Assembly: GCA_004558145.1 (NCBI GenBank)
Contig: SFDQ01000012.1
Span: forward strand, 1 to 53,725
Length of the DNA: 53,725 bases
Direction of reading: 5' to 3'
Source: Oscillospiraceae bacterium
GTDB taxonomy: Bacteria > Bacillota_A > Clostridia > Oscillospirales > Ruminococcaceae
Shown here: positions 39,642-49,014 of the stretch, piece by piece
Position numbering within the stretch: position 1 is the stretch's first letter
Layout: each line of letters begins with the position of its first letter
Position numbers and translations under genes: made by a program
The notes under the pieces: model-generated
What the model saw: only the letters and a program-made list of their open reading frames with translations
The model's database searches: none
Told to the model about the DNA's origin: nothing

Positions 39642-40643
39642 ATGAGCATCATCTTCAGTCAGGGGTCCGGCGTCGCCGACTCGGTGTTCGGCAAGAGCCA
39701 GGCCCCCATCAAGGCCATGATCGAGAGCGGCGTGGAGGCCTTCCAGCAGTTCAGCGCCGTGGACAAGGTGTTCAGCATGGACACCACCAAGAACTACGCC
39801 GAGAAGTACACCAGCGAGACGAGCCTGGGCGACTTCGCCGACGTGGGCGAGAACGGCGCCTACCCCAAGATCAGCATGCGGGAGGGCTACTCCAAGGTCA
39901 TCGAGCCCACCACCTGGAAGTCCAGCTTTGAGGTCACCCAGGAGATGGTGGAGGACGCGAAGATCGGCAAGGTGCGCCGCCGCGCCAACATCTTCACCAC
40001 CAGCTACAACCGCACCCGCGAGAAGTTCGCCGCCAGTCTGGTGTCCGGCGGTCTGGAGAACTCCGTGAAGTTCGGCGGCAAGACCTATTCCACCACCAGC
40101 GCCGACGGTGTGTCCCTGTTCAACACCGCCCATCCCAGCATCACCAAAAAGGGCATGACCCAGTCCAACCGCTTCAAGGGCGCCTTTTCCACCGAGATGC
40201 TGGACGCGGTGCAGGAGAAGATGCAGGCTTTCACCGACGACGACGGCAACCTGCTGAACGTGGCCCCGGACACCATCATCATCCCCAACGTGGGCAGCCT
40301 CAAGCGCGCAGTGCTGGCTGTGGTGGGCAGCGATCTGGACCCCAACACCTCCAGCAACGCCCTCAACTTCCAGTGCGGGCTGTGGAACGTCATCGTCTGG
40401 CCGTACCTGCCCACTGCCATCGGCGGCAAGCCCTACTTCCTGCTGATGGACAGCCAGTTCAAGGACAACTATGAGTGCCTGCCCTGGCTGGACCGCGTGC
40501 CCCTGAGCGTGCGCAGCGACATCGACATGAACACCGACGCCAATGTCATCAAGGGCCGCGCCCGCTTCGGCGCGGGCTTCAACAACTGGCGCTGCATCGC
40601 CATCTGCGGCGAGGGTGTGGAGGGCACCGAGCTCACCGCGTAA
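39642..40643 (+). CDS. Major capsid protein (HK97-type, Mu gpT-like)
   Basis: This 333-residue protein resembles HK97-fold heads of the gpT type: an N-terminal arm, SFEVTQEMVEDAKIGKVRRRA, the TYSTTSADGVSLFNTAHPS segment and NCGLWNVIVWPYL-like strands near the end. GGAAAGGAG lies before the ATG. It has no long N-terminal propeptide, consistent with the separate scaffold gene. Confidence 0.85.
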   Translation: MSIIFSQGSGVADSVFGKSQAPIKAMIESGVEAFQQFSAVDKVFSMDTTKNYAEKYTSETSLGDFADVGENGAYPKISMREGYSKVIEPTTWKSSFEVTQEMVEDAKIGKVRRRANIFTTSYNRTREKFAASLVSGGLENSVKFGGKTYSTTSADGVSLFNTAHPSITKKGMTQSNRFKGAFSTEMLDAVQEKMQAFTDDDGNLLNVAPDTIIIPNVGSLKRAVLAVVGSDLDPNTSSNALNFQCGLWNVIVWPYLPTAIGGKPYFLLMDSQFKDNYECLPWLDRVPLSVRSDIDMNTDANVIKGRARFGAGFNNWRCIAICGEGVEGTELTA

Positions 40644-40706
40644 AGCCCCATTTCCAACGGTGCGGCGGGGCGCAAAAGCGCCCCGCCGCTTGCACGGAGG
40701 TGAACG

Positions 40707-42602
40707 ATGAAGGACAAAGGACAGGAAAAGAAGCGCCGCGCCTTCTGGCAGGCTCGCCTGGATGACGCCCGCCGCCAGTACGCGGAAAAGCGCGAGAGGA
40801 TGGACCGCCGGGAGGACTGCTACAAGGGCACCCGCCACATTCCGGCGGCGGGAGGCGGCGCGGCCAAGGCGGCGGGCAACGTGCGCAACATCATCTATGA
40901 GCTCATCGAGAGCCAGGTGGACGCCAGCATCCCCCAGCCCCGGGTCACCGCGGTGCACCCGGAGGACCGGCAGCTGGCCAAAAAGATCGAGGCCATGCTG
41001 CTGGCCCAGATACGCCAGCGCAACTTCAAGGAGATGAACGACGAGCAGGAGCGCACGGTGCCCATCCAGGGCGGCGACTTCTGGCATGTGGAGTGGGACC
41101 CCGAAGGGGGATTCCACTGCCAGATGGGCGACCTCTCGGTGGAGCTGCGGCACCCCAAGCAGGTCATCCCTCAGCCGGGCGTGTATGACCTGGAAAAGAT
41201 GGACTACCTCTTCGTGCTGGTGAGCCAGAGCCGCCGCGCGCTGGAAAAGCGCTACGGCGTGCGGCTGCCGGAGGAGGGGGAGAGCGACGTGGCCGCCCGC
41301 ACGGCGGCGGAGGAAGGCGCCGTGGAGGGCCTTGTGACCCAGAACATCGCCTATTACCGCAACAGCTCGGGAGGCGTGGGGTGCTTCAGCTGGGTGGGGG
41401 ACGTGACCCTGGAGGACATGGAGGACTACCAGAGCCGCCGCCTGTGGGTGTGCGCCGGGTGCGGCGCCACGGTGGACCCGCCCCGGGACGGAAAGGCCGC
41501 CCGCTGCCCGGTGTGCGGGGCGAAAAGCGCCCGCAGTGAGCCGGTGCGCGTGCAGGCCCTGCCCCGGGACGTGACCCTGCCCGGCGGCGAGGTGCTGGCA
41601 GCGGTGAGCGAGGGCCCGGCGCAGCCGGTGATGAACCCGGACGGCACTTTGCAGCGGGACGAGGTCACCGGCGAGATCATCCTGATGCCGGGCGAAGTGC
41701 AGCCCACTGTGGTGCCCGCATACAGCCCCGGGACCTATCCGCTGGTGCTGCGGCGCAACGTGCGCCTCTTCGGCCAGCTGCTGGGGGCCAGCGACGTGGA
41801 CGCGGTGGAGGACCAGCAGGTGGCCATCAACAAATACGGCACCAAAATTCAGGAAAAGCTGCTGAAGGGCGGCAGCTACGTCACCCTGCCTCAGGGGGTG
41901 AACATCGAGACCACCGACCGGGAGCTGAAGATCATCCGGCTGAAAAACCCGGCGGACAAGGCCCTCATCAGCGTGCTGAACATCCAGCCGGACACCAGCC
42001 GCGACCAGCAGATGCTGGAAGTCAATTACAGCTGGGCCAAGAGCACCCTGGGCATCACCGACGCATTCCAGGGCAAATACGACGCTTCCGCCACCAGCGG
42101 CACCGCCAAGCAGTTCTCCGCCAATCAGTCGGCGGGGCGGCTGCAGTCCAAGCGGGAGATGAAGAATCAGGCCTACGCACGGCTCTACAAGCTGATGTTC
42201 CAGTTCATGCTGGCCTACGCCGACGAGCCCTATCCCATGACCCTGCGCGGGCCGGACGGCACGGTGGAGTACGTCCATTTTGACCGCTACGAGTTCTTGA
42301 AGCGGGACGCGGCGGGTCAGCTCTACTGGAACGATGAGTTCCTGTTCGATGTGGACCCGGCCTCGAATCTCGCCGCCAACCGCGAGACCCTCTGGACCAT
42401 GATCGACCAGAAGTATCAGGCGGGGGCCTTCGGGCCGCTGGGAGAGACGGCCAGCCTCTACCGGCTGTGGACGCTGCTGGCCGAGACCGGCTATCCCCAC
42501 GCCGAGGCCATGAAGGCCAGCGTGGGCCAGCAGCTGGAAAAGGAACAGGGCGGGCAGGCGCAGGAGAGCGCTTTGCCCGGGAAAGGAGGGAGCGCGCTGT
42601 GA
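40707..42602 (+). CDS. Portal protein with internal zinc ribbon
   Basis: A 631-residue portal: the start has NIIYELIESQVDASIPQPRV and later SWAKSTLGITDAFQG and the long clip/stem helices, as in large podovirus-type portals. Inserted near residues 249-272 is a four-cysteine ribbon (C-A-G-C ... C-P-V-C), unusual for portals. It follows the capsid gene rather than the terminase. It overlaps the next gene by GTGA. Confidence 0.88.
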   Translation: MKDKGQEKKRRAFWQARLDDARRQYAEKRERMDRREDCYKGTRHIPAAGGGAAKAAGNVRNIIYELIESQVDASIPQPRVTAVHPEDRQLAKKIEAMLLAQIRQRNFKEMNDEQERTVPIQGGDFWHVEWDPEGGFHCQMGDLSVELRHPKQVIPQPGVYDLEKMDYLFVLVSQSRRALEKRYGVRLPEEGESDVAARTAAEEGAVEGLVTQNIAYYRNSSGGVGCFSWVGDVTLEDMEDYQSRRLWVCAGCGATVDPPRDGKAARCPVCGAKSARSEPVRVQALPRDVTLPGGEVLAAVSEGPAQPVMNPDGTLQRDEVTGEIILMPGEVQPTVVPAYSPGTYPLVLRRNVRLFGQLLGASDVDAVEDQQVAINKYGTKIQEKLLKGGSYVTLPQGVNIETTDRELKIIRLKNPADKALISVLNIQPDTSRDQQMLEVNYSWAKSTLGITDAFQGKYDASATSGTAKQFSANQSAGRLQSKREMKNQAYARLYKLMFQFMLAYADEPYPMTLRGPDGTVEYVHFDRYEFLKRDAAGQLYWNDEFLFDVDPASNLAANRETLWTMIDQKYQAGAFGPLGETASLYRLWTLLAETGYPHAEAMKASVGQQLEKEQGGQAQESALPGKGGSAL

Positions 42603-43207
42603 CCTGGAAGGAAGTGAAGCTGGCCACGCTGCAGAAGATGTTCAGCGCCGAGGGCCTGACCATCAACGAGGCGGACGACAGCGTCAGCGAGTACATCAAC
42701 GCCATGCCCCAGGCGGCCAACGAGGGGCTGCAGCTTTTGTGCACCGCGGGCAAGTATCTGCGCCGGTGCCTGGAACTGGAGCCGGGCGCGGCGGGCGAGA
42801 CCCGCACCGTGGACCTGAAAACGGCCGTGCCCGACCTCTACCGCATCGAGCAGCTGGAGGTCTACGCCTTCGACGAGGCGGGCGCGCCGGTGCCGGTGCG
42901 GGGGGCGAAGCTGGTGGCCGGGCGGTATCTTGTGCTGACAAACCAGCCGGAGAGCAGGATGGTCCTCTATTACAACGCCTGGCCCCAGCCGGTGACCCAC
43001 GCCACGGCGGACGACCAGGAGCTGCCCCTGGACCCGGAGGTGGCGGTGCTGCTGCCCCTCTACATGGCCAGCCAGCTCTACAAGGACGACGACATCACCC
43101 TGGCCACCATGTACCGCAACGAATTCGAGGTGGCCTTCAGCCTGCTCCAGCGGGCGGACACCGGCGAGGTGGGCGGACAGTTCACCTGCGCCACGGGGTG
43201 GTGGTGA
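42599..43207 (+). CDS. Probable head-to-tail connector protein
   Basis: A 202-residue protein with a GTG start (AAAGGAGG eight bases upstream) inside the portal stop. The N-terminal half is helical, and the second half has VAVLLPLYMASQLYKDDD and TMYRNEFEVAFSLLQ, the pattern of gp4/gp15-type connector helices. Position after the portal supports the role; no sure family match. Confidence 0.65.
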   Translation: MTWKEVKLATLQKMFSAEGLTINEADDSVSEYINAMPQAANEGLQLLCTAGKYLRRCLELEPGAAGETRTVDLKTAVPDLYRIEQLEVYAFDEAGAPVPVRGAKLVAGRYLVLTNQPESRMVLYYNAWPQPVTHATADDQELPLDPEVAVLLPLYMASQLYKDDDITLATMYRNEFEVAFSLLQRADTGEVGGQFTCATGWW

Positions 43208-43208
43208 G

Positions 43209-45077
43209 ATGGCCCGGTTTTCAGTGCCCGCCCAGCCGTCCCGCAGCGTTTTGCATGTGGACCGGCTGCTGGGCGTGGACATGACCAACGACCCCGGCAA
43301 TGTGGCCAAGGAGCAGAGCCCCTGCGGCGACAACATGATCCGGGACGTGCCCGGCAAGGTGCGCAAGTGCATGGGCTACCAGCGCATCGCCACCCTTTCC
43401 GGCGCGGTGCACGGCTGCCACTTTTTCAAGGATGAGGCGCTGGTGCACGCGGGCGGCGCGCTTTTCCGCACCAGCCGCGACTGGCAGGCCGAGCCAGAGC
43501 AGGTGTACGAGGGCATGGCGGATTCCGCCAGCCGCAGCTGGCTTTTGGACGGGCGGCTGTTCATCGCCGACGGTAAGGCGCTGCTGGTGTACGACGGCGA
43601 GACGGTGCAGCCCGCCGCCGGTCTGGCCAAGGTGCCGCTGTTCACCATCGCCCGGCCCCCGGCGGGGGGCGGCGTGCAGTACGAGCCGCTGAACCTGCTG
43701 CAGCCCAAATTCACCGAGCGCTTTGCCGGCACCGAGGCGGACACCGTCTATTGCATGAGCTTTTCGGGCCTGGACGAGACGCCGGTGACCGCCCGCCTTT
43801 TGGAAAAGACCGGCGAGTGGCGGGAGCTGACGGAGGGCGAGGACTTCACGGTGGACCGGGAGTCAGGGCAGGTGACCTTTGAAACGGCCCCCGGCAAGAG
43901 CCCGGTCACCGGCGAGGACAACGTGGAGATCACCGCCGCCCGCACGGTGGCGGGCTATGCCGACCGCATCAACAAGTGCGACGTGGGCGCGCTGTTCGGC
44001 GTGGGCGGCGCGGCGGACCGGCTGTTTTTGTCCGGCAACGGGGAATTCCCCAACTACGACTGGTTCAGCGGCCAGAACGACGGCACCTACTGGCCGGACA
44101 CCGGCTACTCGGTGCTGGGCGGCGGTGCGGGGGCGGTGATGGGCTACTCGGTCATCGAGAACTACCTGGCCGCCCACAAGGACGCGGGCGAGACCGAGCG
44201 CAACGTCATCCTGCGGCGGGGCGATCTGGTGGACGACGAGCCCGCCTTCCCCATCGTGAACACGCTGCAGGGGCCCGGCGCGGTGGCCAAGGGCAGCTTT
44301 GCCTATCTCGCCTCGGAGCCGGTGTTCCTCACGGCGCTGGGCATCTATGCCGTCACCCCCAGCGACATCAGCGGCGAGCGTTACAGCCAGAACCGCAGTT
44401 ACTACGTGAACGGCGCGCTCACCAAAGAAACGGGGCTGGAGGCGGCCTCGGCGGCGGTGCACCGGGACCTTTACTGGCTGTGCCTCAACGGCAAGGCCTA
44501 CATCCTGGACGGCATGCAGGACCTGGGGGTGCGCAGCGGCGAGCCGTACAGCACCCGGCAGTACGCCTGCTTTTACCGCACCGGCCTGCCCGCCGTGAGC
44601 ATCTGGACCGACGGCGACGCGCTGTTTTTCGGCGACGGCGAGGGCGGGGTGTTCCGGTTCTATTCCGACACCTCCATGCCCGAGAGCTACAACGACGACG
44701 GCGCGCCCATCCGCGCGGTGTGGGAGACGCCGGATTTGGGCGGCAAGCTGTTCTACAAAAACAAGAGCTTCTGCCGCTTCGCGCTGCAGCTCACCCCGGC
44801 GGCGGCCACCAGCGTGGCGGTGTGGGCTCAGAAGCGGGGCAGCTGGCGTCTGGTGCGCAAGGAGGAGCGCAAGGCGCGGTATCTCAGCTACCGGCGCTGG
44901 TGCTACTCCAAGTTCACCTACTCCAACGACAGCACCACCAAGACCCTGCACGGCAAGCTGCGCATCAAGCGGGTGGACAAGGCCCGTTTCCGTTTTGAGA
45001 ACGACGAGCTCAACGAGCCCTTCGGCCTGATGGCCTGGGCGCTGGAGTTCTCCGAGAACGGCAACTACAAAGGATAG
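43209..45077 (+). CDS. Beta-propeller-like tail nozzle or stabilisation protein
   Basis: A 622-residue beta-rich protein with repeated blade-like pieces (LFRTSRDW, LLDGRLFIADGKALLVYDG, YWLCLNGKAYILDG, SIWTDGDALFFGDG) and a C-terminal strand part. Podoviruses carry such a propeller nozzle (P22 gp10-like or T7 gp12-like) closing the tail. The lack of a tape-measure or tube gene fits a short tail. It starts two bases after the previous stop codon. Confidence 0.7.
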   Translation: MARFSVPAQPSRSVLHVDRLLGVDMTNDPGNVAKEQSPCGDNMIRDVPGKVRKCMGYQRIATLSGAVHGCHFFKDEALVHAGGALFRTSRDWQAEPEQVYEGMADSASRSWLLDGRLFIADGKALLVYDGETVQPAAGLAKVPLFTIARPPAGGGVQYEPLNLLQPKFTERFAGTEADTVYCMSFSGLDETPVTARLLEKTGEWRELTEGEDFTVDRESGQVTFETAPGKSPVTGEDNVEITAARTVAGYADRINKCDVGALFGVGGAADRLFLSGNGEFPNYDWFSGQNDGTYWPDTGYSVLGGGAGAVMGYSVIENYLAAHKDAGETERNVILRRGDLVDDEPAFPIVNTLQGPGAVAKGSFAYLASEPVFLTALGIYAVTPSDISGERYSQNRSYYVNGALTKETGLEAASAAVHRDLYWLCLNGKAYILDGMQDLGVRSGEPYSTRQYACFYRTGLPAVSIWTDGDALFFGDGEGGVFRFYSDTSMPESYNDDGAPIRAVWETPDLGGKLFYKNKSFCRFALQLTPAAATSVAVWAQKRGSWRLVRKEERKARYLSYRRWCYSKFTYSNDSTTKTLHGKLRIKRVDKARFRFENDELNEPFGLMAWALEFSENGNYKG

Positions 45078-45092
45078 GAAAGGAGAGATAGC

Positions 45093-46388
45093 ATGGCATT
45101 CGAGCGGATCACCGAGGACGATCTGCAGGGCAAGGGCAACCTTGGCCGCCCGGACACCCCCGGCGTGGACACCACCGAGATGCAGCGCATCCTGGACGAG
45201 CTGCCCCGGGAGGTCATCGTGCCCGCCTTCAACCGGCTGGCGGAACAGCTGGAGGCGGCCGACGCCGCCGCCAGCCTGGGGGCGCGGCCTCCCGAGGGCC
45301 TGCCGGAGGACACCCCCGCCACGGCGCAGGGGGTGCTGGAGGCGATGCAGGCCGGGGCGGCGGAACACGCCGCCCGCACCGACAATCCCCACGCGGTCAC
45401 CGCGGCCCAGACCGGGGCTTACACCAAGGCGGAGACCGAGGAGGCCATCGGCCGGCGGGTGGTGGAGATCGGCGCGGGAGACATGGCCCAGGCGGTGTAC
45501 GACCCGGCCAGGCTGGGCGTGGACGTGACAGTGCAGACCTACACCCACACCAGAAGCGGCACGGTGCATAATTTCGCGGGCAGCGGGGCCAACGGCCGGG
45601 CGCTGATGACCGCCGACGTGCAGGCGGGGGACACCTTCGCGGTGAACGGTGAGCCGGTGACGGCCTACATGGGCACGGAGAGCGCCGCCGGCACCATGGC
45701 CGGCAGCCAGTGGAACGGCAGGTGGGTGAGCTTTGTCTTTGACGGCGAGACCCTAAATTTTAAGGGCGGGGGTGGGCTGCCGGCGGCCGACAGGGCAAAG
45801 CTCATCCCCGGCAACATCAAAGCAGGGGTGACCTTTTTTGAGGGGACGCCCCGGGCGGTGGCCGGCACCTTTACGGCGGACGCCGACGCCGGCGCCGCCG
45901 ACCTTCTCAGCGGCCGCACCGCCTATGTGGACGGGGAAAAGGTCACCGGCTCCATCCCCTCCAAAGCCGCCGCCACCTACACTCCCGCTGCCGCGGACCA
46001 GACCATCGAAGCGGGGCAGTATCTCTCCGGGGCGCAGACCGTCCGGGGCGACGCGAACCTCAAAGCGGAGAACATCAAACAGGGCGCGAGCATTTTCGGG
46101 GTGGCCGGCGCGCTGAAGCTCCTGTATGCCGGCGGCTGCAAAACCGGCACCTACGCCGGCGGCGTCCGGTGGAACGGCGCGTCCTATGTGTATGAGGGCC
46201 ACAGCTATTTCTACCTGACCGGCCAGCCCAAAACGCTGTATGTGCAGTATGAGGCCACGCCCTATGTCAAGGTGGATGGCAAGACCTATGGGCCGGGGCA
46301 GCACGACATCTCCTCGGCGAAGGCCAACTGTTATGTGGAATACGGCGATACGGGAAGCAGGGCCGGCATCTGCATCCTGGGCGTGTGA
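45093..46388 (+). CDS. Tail fibre/receptor-binding-like protein
   Basis: A 431-residue protein. The first 110 residues form a helical attachment region; two units of the (L/N)I-x-x-x-N-I-K-x-G-(V/A)-(T/S)-I/F-F pattern (NIKAGVTFFEGTP and NIKQGASIFGVAG) are typical of fibre repeats in Firmicutes prophages. A C-terminal beta-domain with CKTGTYAGG and GICILGV probably binds the host. GGAAAGGAG precedes the ATG. Confidence 0.75.
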   Translation: MAFERITEDDLQGKGNLGRPDTPGVDTTEMQRILDELPREVIVPAFNRLAEQLEAADAAASLGARPPEGLPEDTPATAQGVLEAMQAGAAEHAARTDNPHAVTAAQTGAYTKAETEEAIGRRVVEIGAGDMAQAVYDPARLGVDVTVQTYTHTRSGTVHNFAGSGANGRALMTADVQAGDTFAVNGEPVTAYMGTESAAGTMAGSQWNGRWVSFVFDGETLNFKGGGGLPAADRAKLIPGNIKAGVTFFEGTPRAVAGTFTADADAGAADLLSGRTAYVDGEKVTGSIPSKAAATYTPAAADQTIEAGQYLSGAQTVRGDANLKAENIKQGASIFGVAGALKLLYAGGCKTGTYAGGVRWNGASYVYEGHSYFYLTGQPKTLYVQYEATPYVKVDGKTYGPGQHDISSAKANCYVEYGDTGSRAGICILGV

Positions 46389-46423
46389 AGCGGCCCGGCC
46401 GGGAAAGGAGAAGAACTAACCCT

Positions 46424-47506
46424 ATGCGGAAAAGCAGTGACAGCGCCCTGCGGGCGCTGGATATTTCAAAGCATCAGAGCACCTTTGCCCCGCAGACGGC
46501 CAAGGCGGCGGGCATCTCCGCCGTCATCCTGCGGGCGGCCTACGGCGGCACGCGGGACGTGCGCTTCGAGCGCTTCGCCGCCGACTGCCGCGCGGCGGGC
46601 CTTGCCACCGGGGCGTACATCTTTCTGACCCATCACTACTACAATAAAAACAAGGGCAGCGCCGAGACCGCCCGCGCCATTCTGAACGGGCAGATCGACG
46701 CGCTGCTGGAGACCCTGGCGGGGCAGGGCGTCACCAGCTGGGTGGCGCTGGACCAGGAGCTGGAGGCAGGCCAGACCATGGCCCTGGCCCCGGCGGAGAA
46801 CACCGCCCTGCTCAACGAGGCCGCCGCGCGGCTGCGGCAGGCGGGTTATGCTCCCTGCGTCTACTGCTCCGCCAGCTGGGCCAAAAGCCGCCTTGACGTG
46901 GAGCGGCTGGACTGCCCGCTGTGGCTGGCTTACTACTACGCGGACCCGGACGACCCGGATTTCGACGGCTGTGCGGCCCTTGAAAACCTGAACACCGCCT
47001 GGGGCGAGTACACCCGCAGCCTGGGGCACAAGCTCTGCGGCTGGCAGTTCGGGCGCATCGGCTACGGCGCGAAGTACGGCGTGGGCAGCGCCAACGTGGA
47101 CCGGGACTGGATCTATTTCCAGCCGGGGGAAGAAGAGGAGGAAACGCCTGTGTTTACATCTGACACACTGAAGATCGGCCCCGTCTCCACAGGGGACCGG
47201 GCCGCCATCCGCGCTTTGGCCGAGAGCCTGAGCGTTCCGGCCAGGGACGAGGGGGACTATCTCATCGTGGGCCCCATGGGCTCCGTCAGCCGGGACGCGG
47301 TGGCGGGCAGGGCCCTGGCCCTGGGCCTTGGCTGCCGGGACTGGACCGCGCCGGAAGAGGGCGGAGAAGAGCCGCAGCAGCCCGCGGGCATGGAGCAGGC
47401 GCTGGCTGCGCTGGAGCGCATCGAGCAGGCGCAGGCGGCCCAGAGAGAACAGCTTGCCGCCCTGGCGGAAAAGCTGTGCGCCGCCGGCGGCGCGCTGGCG
47501 GGATGA
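46424..47506 (+). CDS. GH25 lysozyme (endolysin)
   Basis: A 360-residue lysin. The GH25 catalytic domain starts ALDISKHQ (Asp 13) and contains the D-x-E pair in VALDQELEAG and the family's LWLAYY strand. A linker of Glu residues and a C-terminal domain of about 110 residues follow, ending in a coiled-coil. No signal peptide, so it needs the holin encoded next. ATG at 46424 behind AAAGGAG. Confidence 0.93.
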   Translation: MRKSSDSALRALDISKHQSTFAPQTAKAAGISAVILRAAYGGTRDVRFERFAADCRAAGLATGAYIFLTHHYYNKNKGSAETARAILNGQIDALLETLAGQGVTSWVALDQELEAGQTMALAPAENTALLNEAAARLRQAGYAPCVYCSASWAKSRLDVERLDCPLWLAYYYADPDDPDFDGCAALENLNTAWGEYTRSLGHKLCGWQFGRIGYGAKYGVGSANVDRDWIYFQPGEEEEETPVFTSDTLKIGPVSTGDRAAIRALAESLSVPARDEGDYLIVGPMGSVSRDAVAGRALALGLGCRDWTAPEEGGEEPQQPAGMEQALAALERIEQAQAAQREQLAALAEKLCAAGGALAG

Positions 47507-47520
47507 AAGGAGGAGCATCC

Positions 47521-47979
47521 ATGGACAACAGCAATATCTTTCTGGCGGTGAAGGCCGCCATCGTGGGGGTGTTCGGCGCATTCGGCGCGGCCTTCGGCTG
47601 GCTGGGCTGGCTGGTGCTGGCCTGGGTGGTGTGCATGGCGGTGGACTGGCTCAGCGGCTCTTCGGCGGCCATGCAGGCGGGCCAGTGGTCCAGCGCCAGG
47701 GCCCGAGGCGGCATCTGGCACAAGGCGGGCATGATCGTGGTGGTCATCGTGGCGGCGCTGGCCGACGCGGTGCTGGGCACGGTGGCGGCCAAAGTGCCCG
47801 GCCTGCCGGTGGAGTACACGGTGCTGCTTCTGCCGATGGTGCTGGTGTGGTACATCCTCACCGAGCTGGGCAGCATCCTGGAAAACGCCGCCGCCATGGG
47901 CGCGCCGGTGCCGGAGTTCCTGATCCGCATCCTGGCGAATGCCAAGGACACGGTGGAGGACGCCGCCGGCGAAGCGTGA
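47521..47979 (+). CDS. Phage holin (Cp-1/toxin-secretion family)
   Basis: A 152-residue protein with three or four membrane segments (VGVFGAFGAAFGWLGWLVLAW, then MIVVVIVAALADAVLG and VLLLPMVLVWYIL, described in part) and a charged end, as in the holin family that forms pores for GH25 lysins. The pairing with the lysozyme 14 bases upstream supports a complete lysis pair. AAAGGAGGAG precedes the ATG. Confidence 0.9.
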   Translation: MDNSNIFLAVKAAIVGVFGAFGAAFGWLGWLVLAWVVCMAVDWLSGSSAAMQAGQWSSARARGGIWHKAGMIVVVIVAALADAVLGTVAAKVPGLPVEYTVLLLPMVLVWYILTELGSILENAAAMGAPVPEFLIRILANAKDTVEDAAGEA

Positions 47980-47999
47980 TGAAAAGGAGGAAGTGAAGA

Positions 48000-48992
48000 A
48001 TGGCATTTGTGGAAGGCACCGGCGGCCCGGTGAACGGCACCGGCTGGAAGAACCAGAACAAGAACCAGAACAGCGCCTCCAAGGGCGGCTCCGGCGGCGC
48101 GTCCTATGACCTGAGCTGGCTGCAAAGCCTCTATGCCCAGCAGCAGGCGGCGGCCGCCGCGGCGGAACAGGCTAAGCGGGCCGCGGCCCAGCAGGCCTAC
48201 GAGCGCAGTATGGCGGCGCTGAACGCCGCCTACAACGGCCAGATCCAGGCACTGAAAAACAACTACAACTCCACCCTGGGCCAGCTGCAGAGCGACTATG
48301 AGAACGGGGCCGCGGGGGTGAACTTCAACGCGGACAACGCCCTGCAGCAGGCCTACATCAACCAGATGATGACCCTCAAGAGTCTGCCCCAGCAGCTCTC
48401 GGCCCAGGGCATTGGCGGCGGCGCGGCCGAGACCACGCTGGCGGGGGTCTACAACAACTACGGCAACAGCCGCAACGAGATCGACGTGGCCCGCGGCCAG
48501 AGCCTGGGCGACCTGCTGGCCCAGCTGAACGCCGGCAGGACCCAGGCCCAGCAGGCTTACAACAGCCAGCTTTCGGACGCGCAGGCCGCCCGCCTCGCCT
48601 ACGAGATGCAGCTGGAGCAGAATCTGGCCAACGCCATTGCGGACGCGGCCACCGTGAACTACGACCAGCAGTTCCAGATCAGCAGCCAGTATCTGGAGCA
48701 GATGTCCAAGCTGCAGAGCGAAATGGCCTCCGCCGCCCAGAAGGCGAGCCAGACCTCCATCAGCGCGTCCAACACCCAGCAGTCCAAGAGCGTGCAGCAG
48801 AAGGAGCTGCTGGAGCAGGTGTGGCGCAGCGCCTGGCAGAACGCGAAGAAAGGCGGCGCCAGCAGCTCCGAAGCCCGGCAGGCCGCCAACGCCGCGGCCG
48901 CCCAGTATGTGGTGGAGGGCGTGAGCAGCAAACTGTTCACCAAGGCCGAAGCCAACAGCTGGCTCATGCAGATCGCCCAGAACCGCACCTGA
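48000..48992 (+). CDS. Ala/Gln-rich coiled-coil protein, possibly ejected virion protein
   Basis: A 330-residue Ala/Gln-rich protein, nearly all helix, with long coiled-coil stretches (QQAAAAAAEQAKRAA, QASQTSISASNTQQ) and a Gly/Ser/Asn-rich start. Large helical, Gln-rich proteins are often ejection proteins in podoviruses. It is the last gene before a strong terminator. AAAAGGAGG precedes the ATG. It lies after the lysis genes, an odd position for a virion protein. Confidence 0.6.
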   Translation: MAFVEGTGGPVNGTGWKNQNKNQNSASKGGSGGASYDLSWLQSLYAQQQAAAAAAEQAKRAAAQQAYERSMAALNAAYNGQIQALKNNYNSTLGQLQSDYENGAAGVNFNADNALQQAYINQMMTLKSLPQQLSAQGIGGGAAETTLAGVYNNYGNSRNEIDVARGQSLGDLLAQLNAGRTQAQQAYNSQLSDAQAARLAYEMQLEQNLANAIADAATVNYDQQFQISSQYLEQMSKLQSEMASAAQKASQTSISASNTQQSKSVQQKELLEQVWRSAWQNAKKGGASSSEARQAANAAAAQYVVEGVSSKLFTKAEANSWLMQIAQNRT

Positions 48993-49014
48993 CAGGTCTT
49001 TCGGAACACAACAG

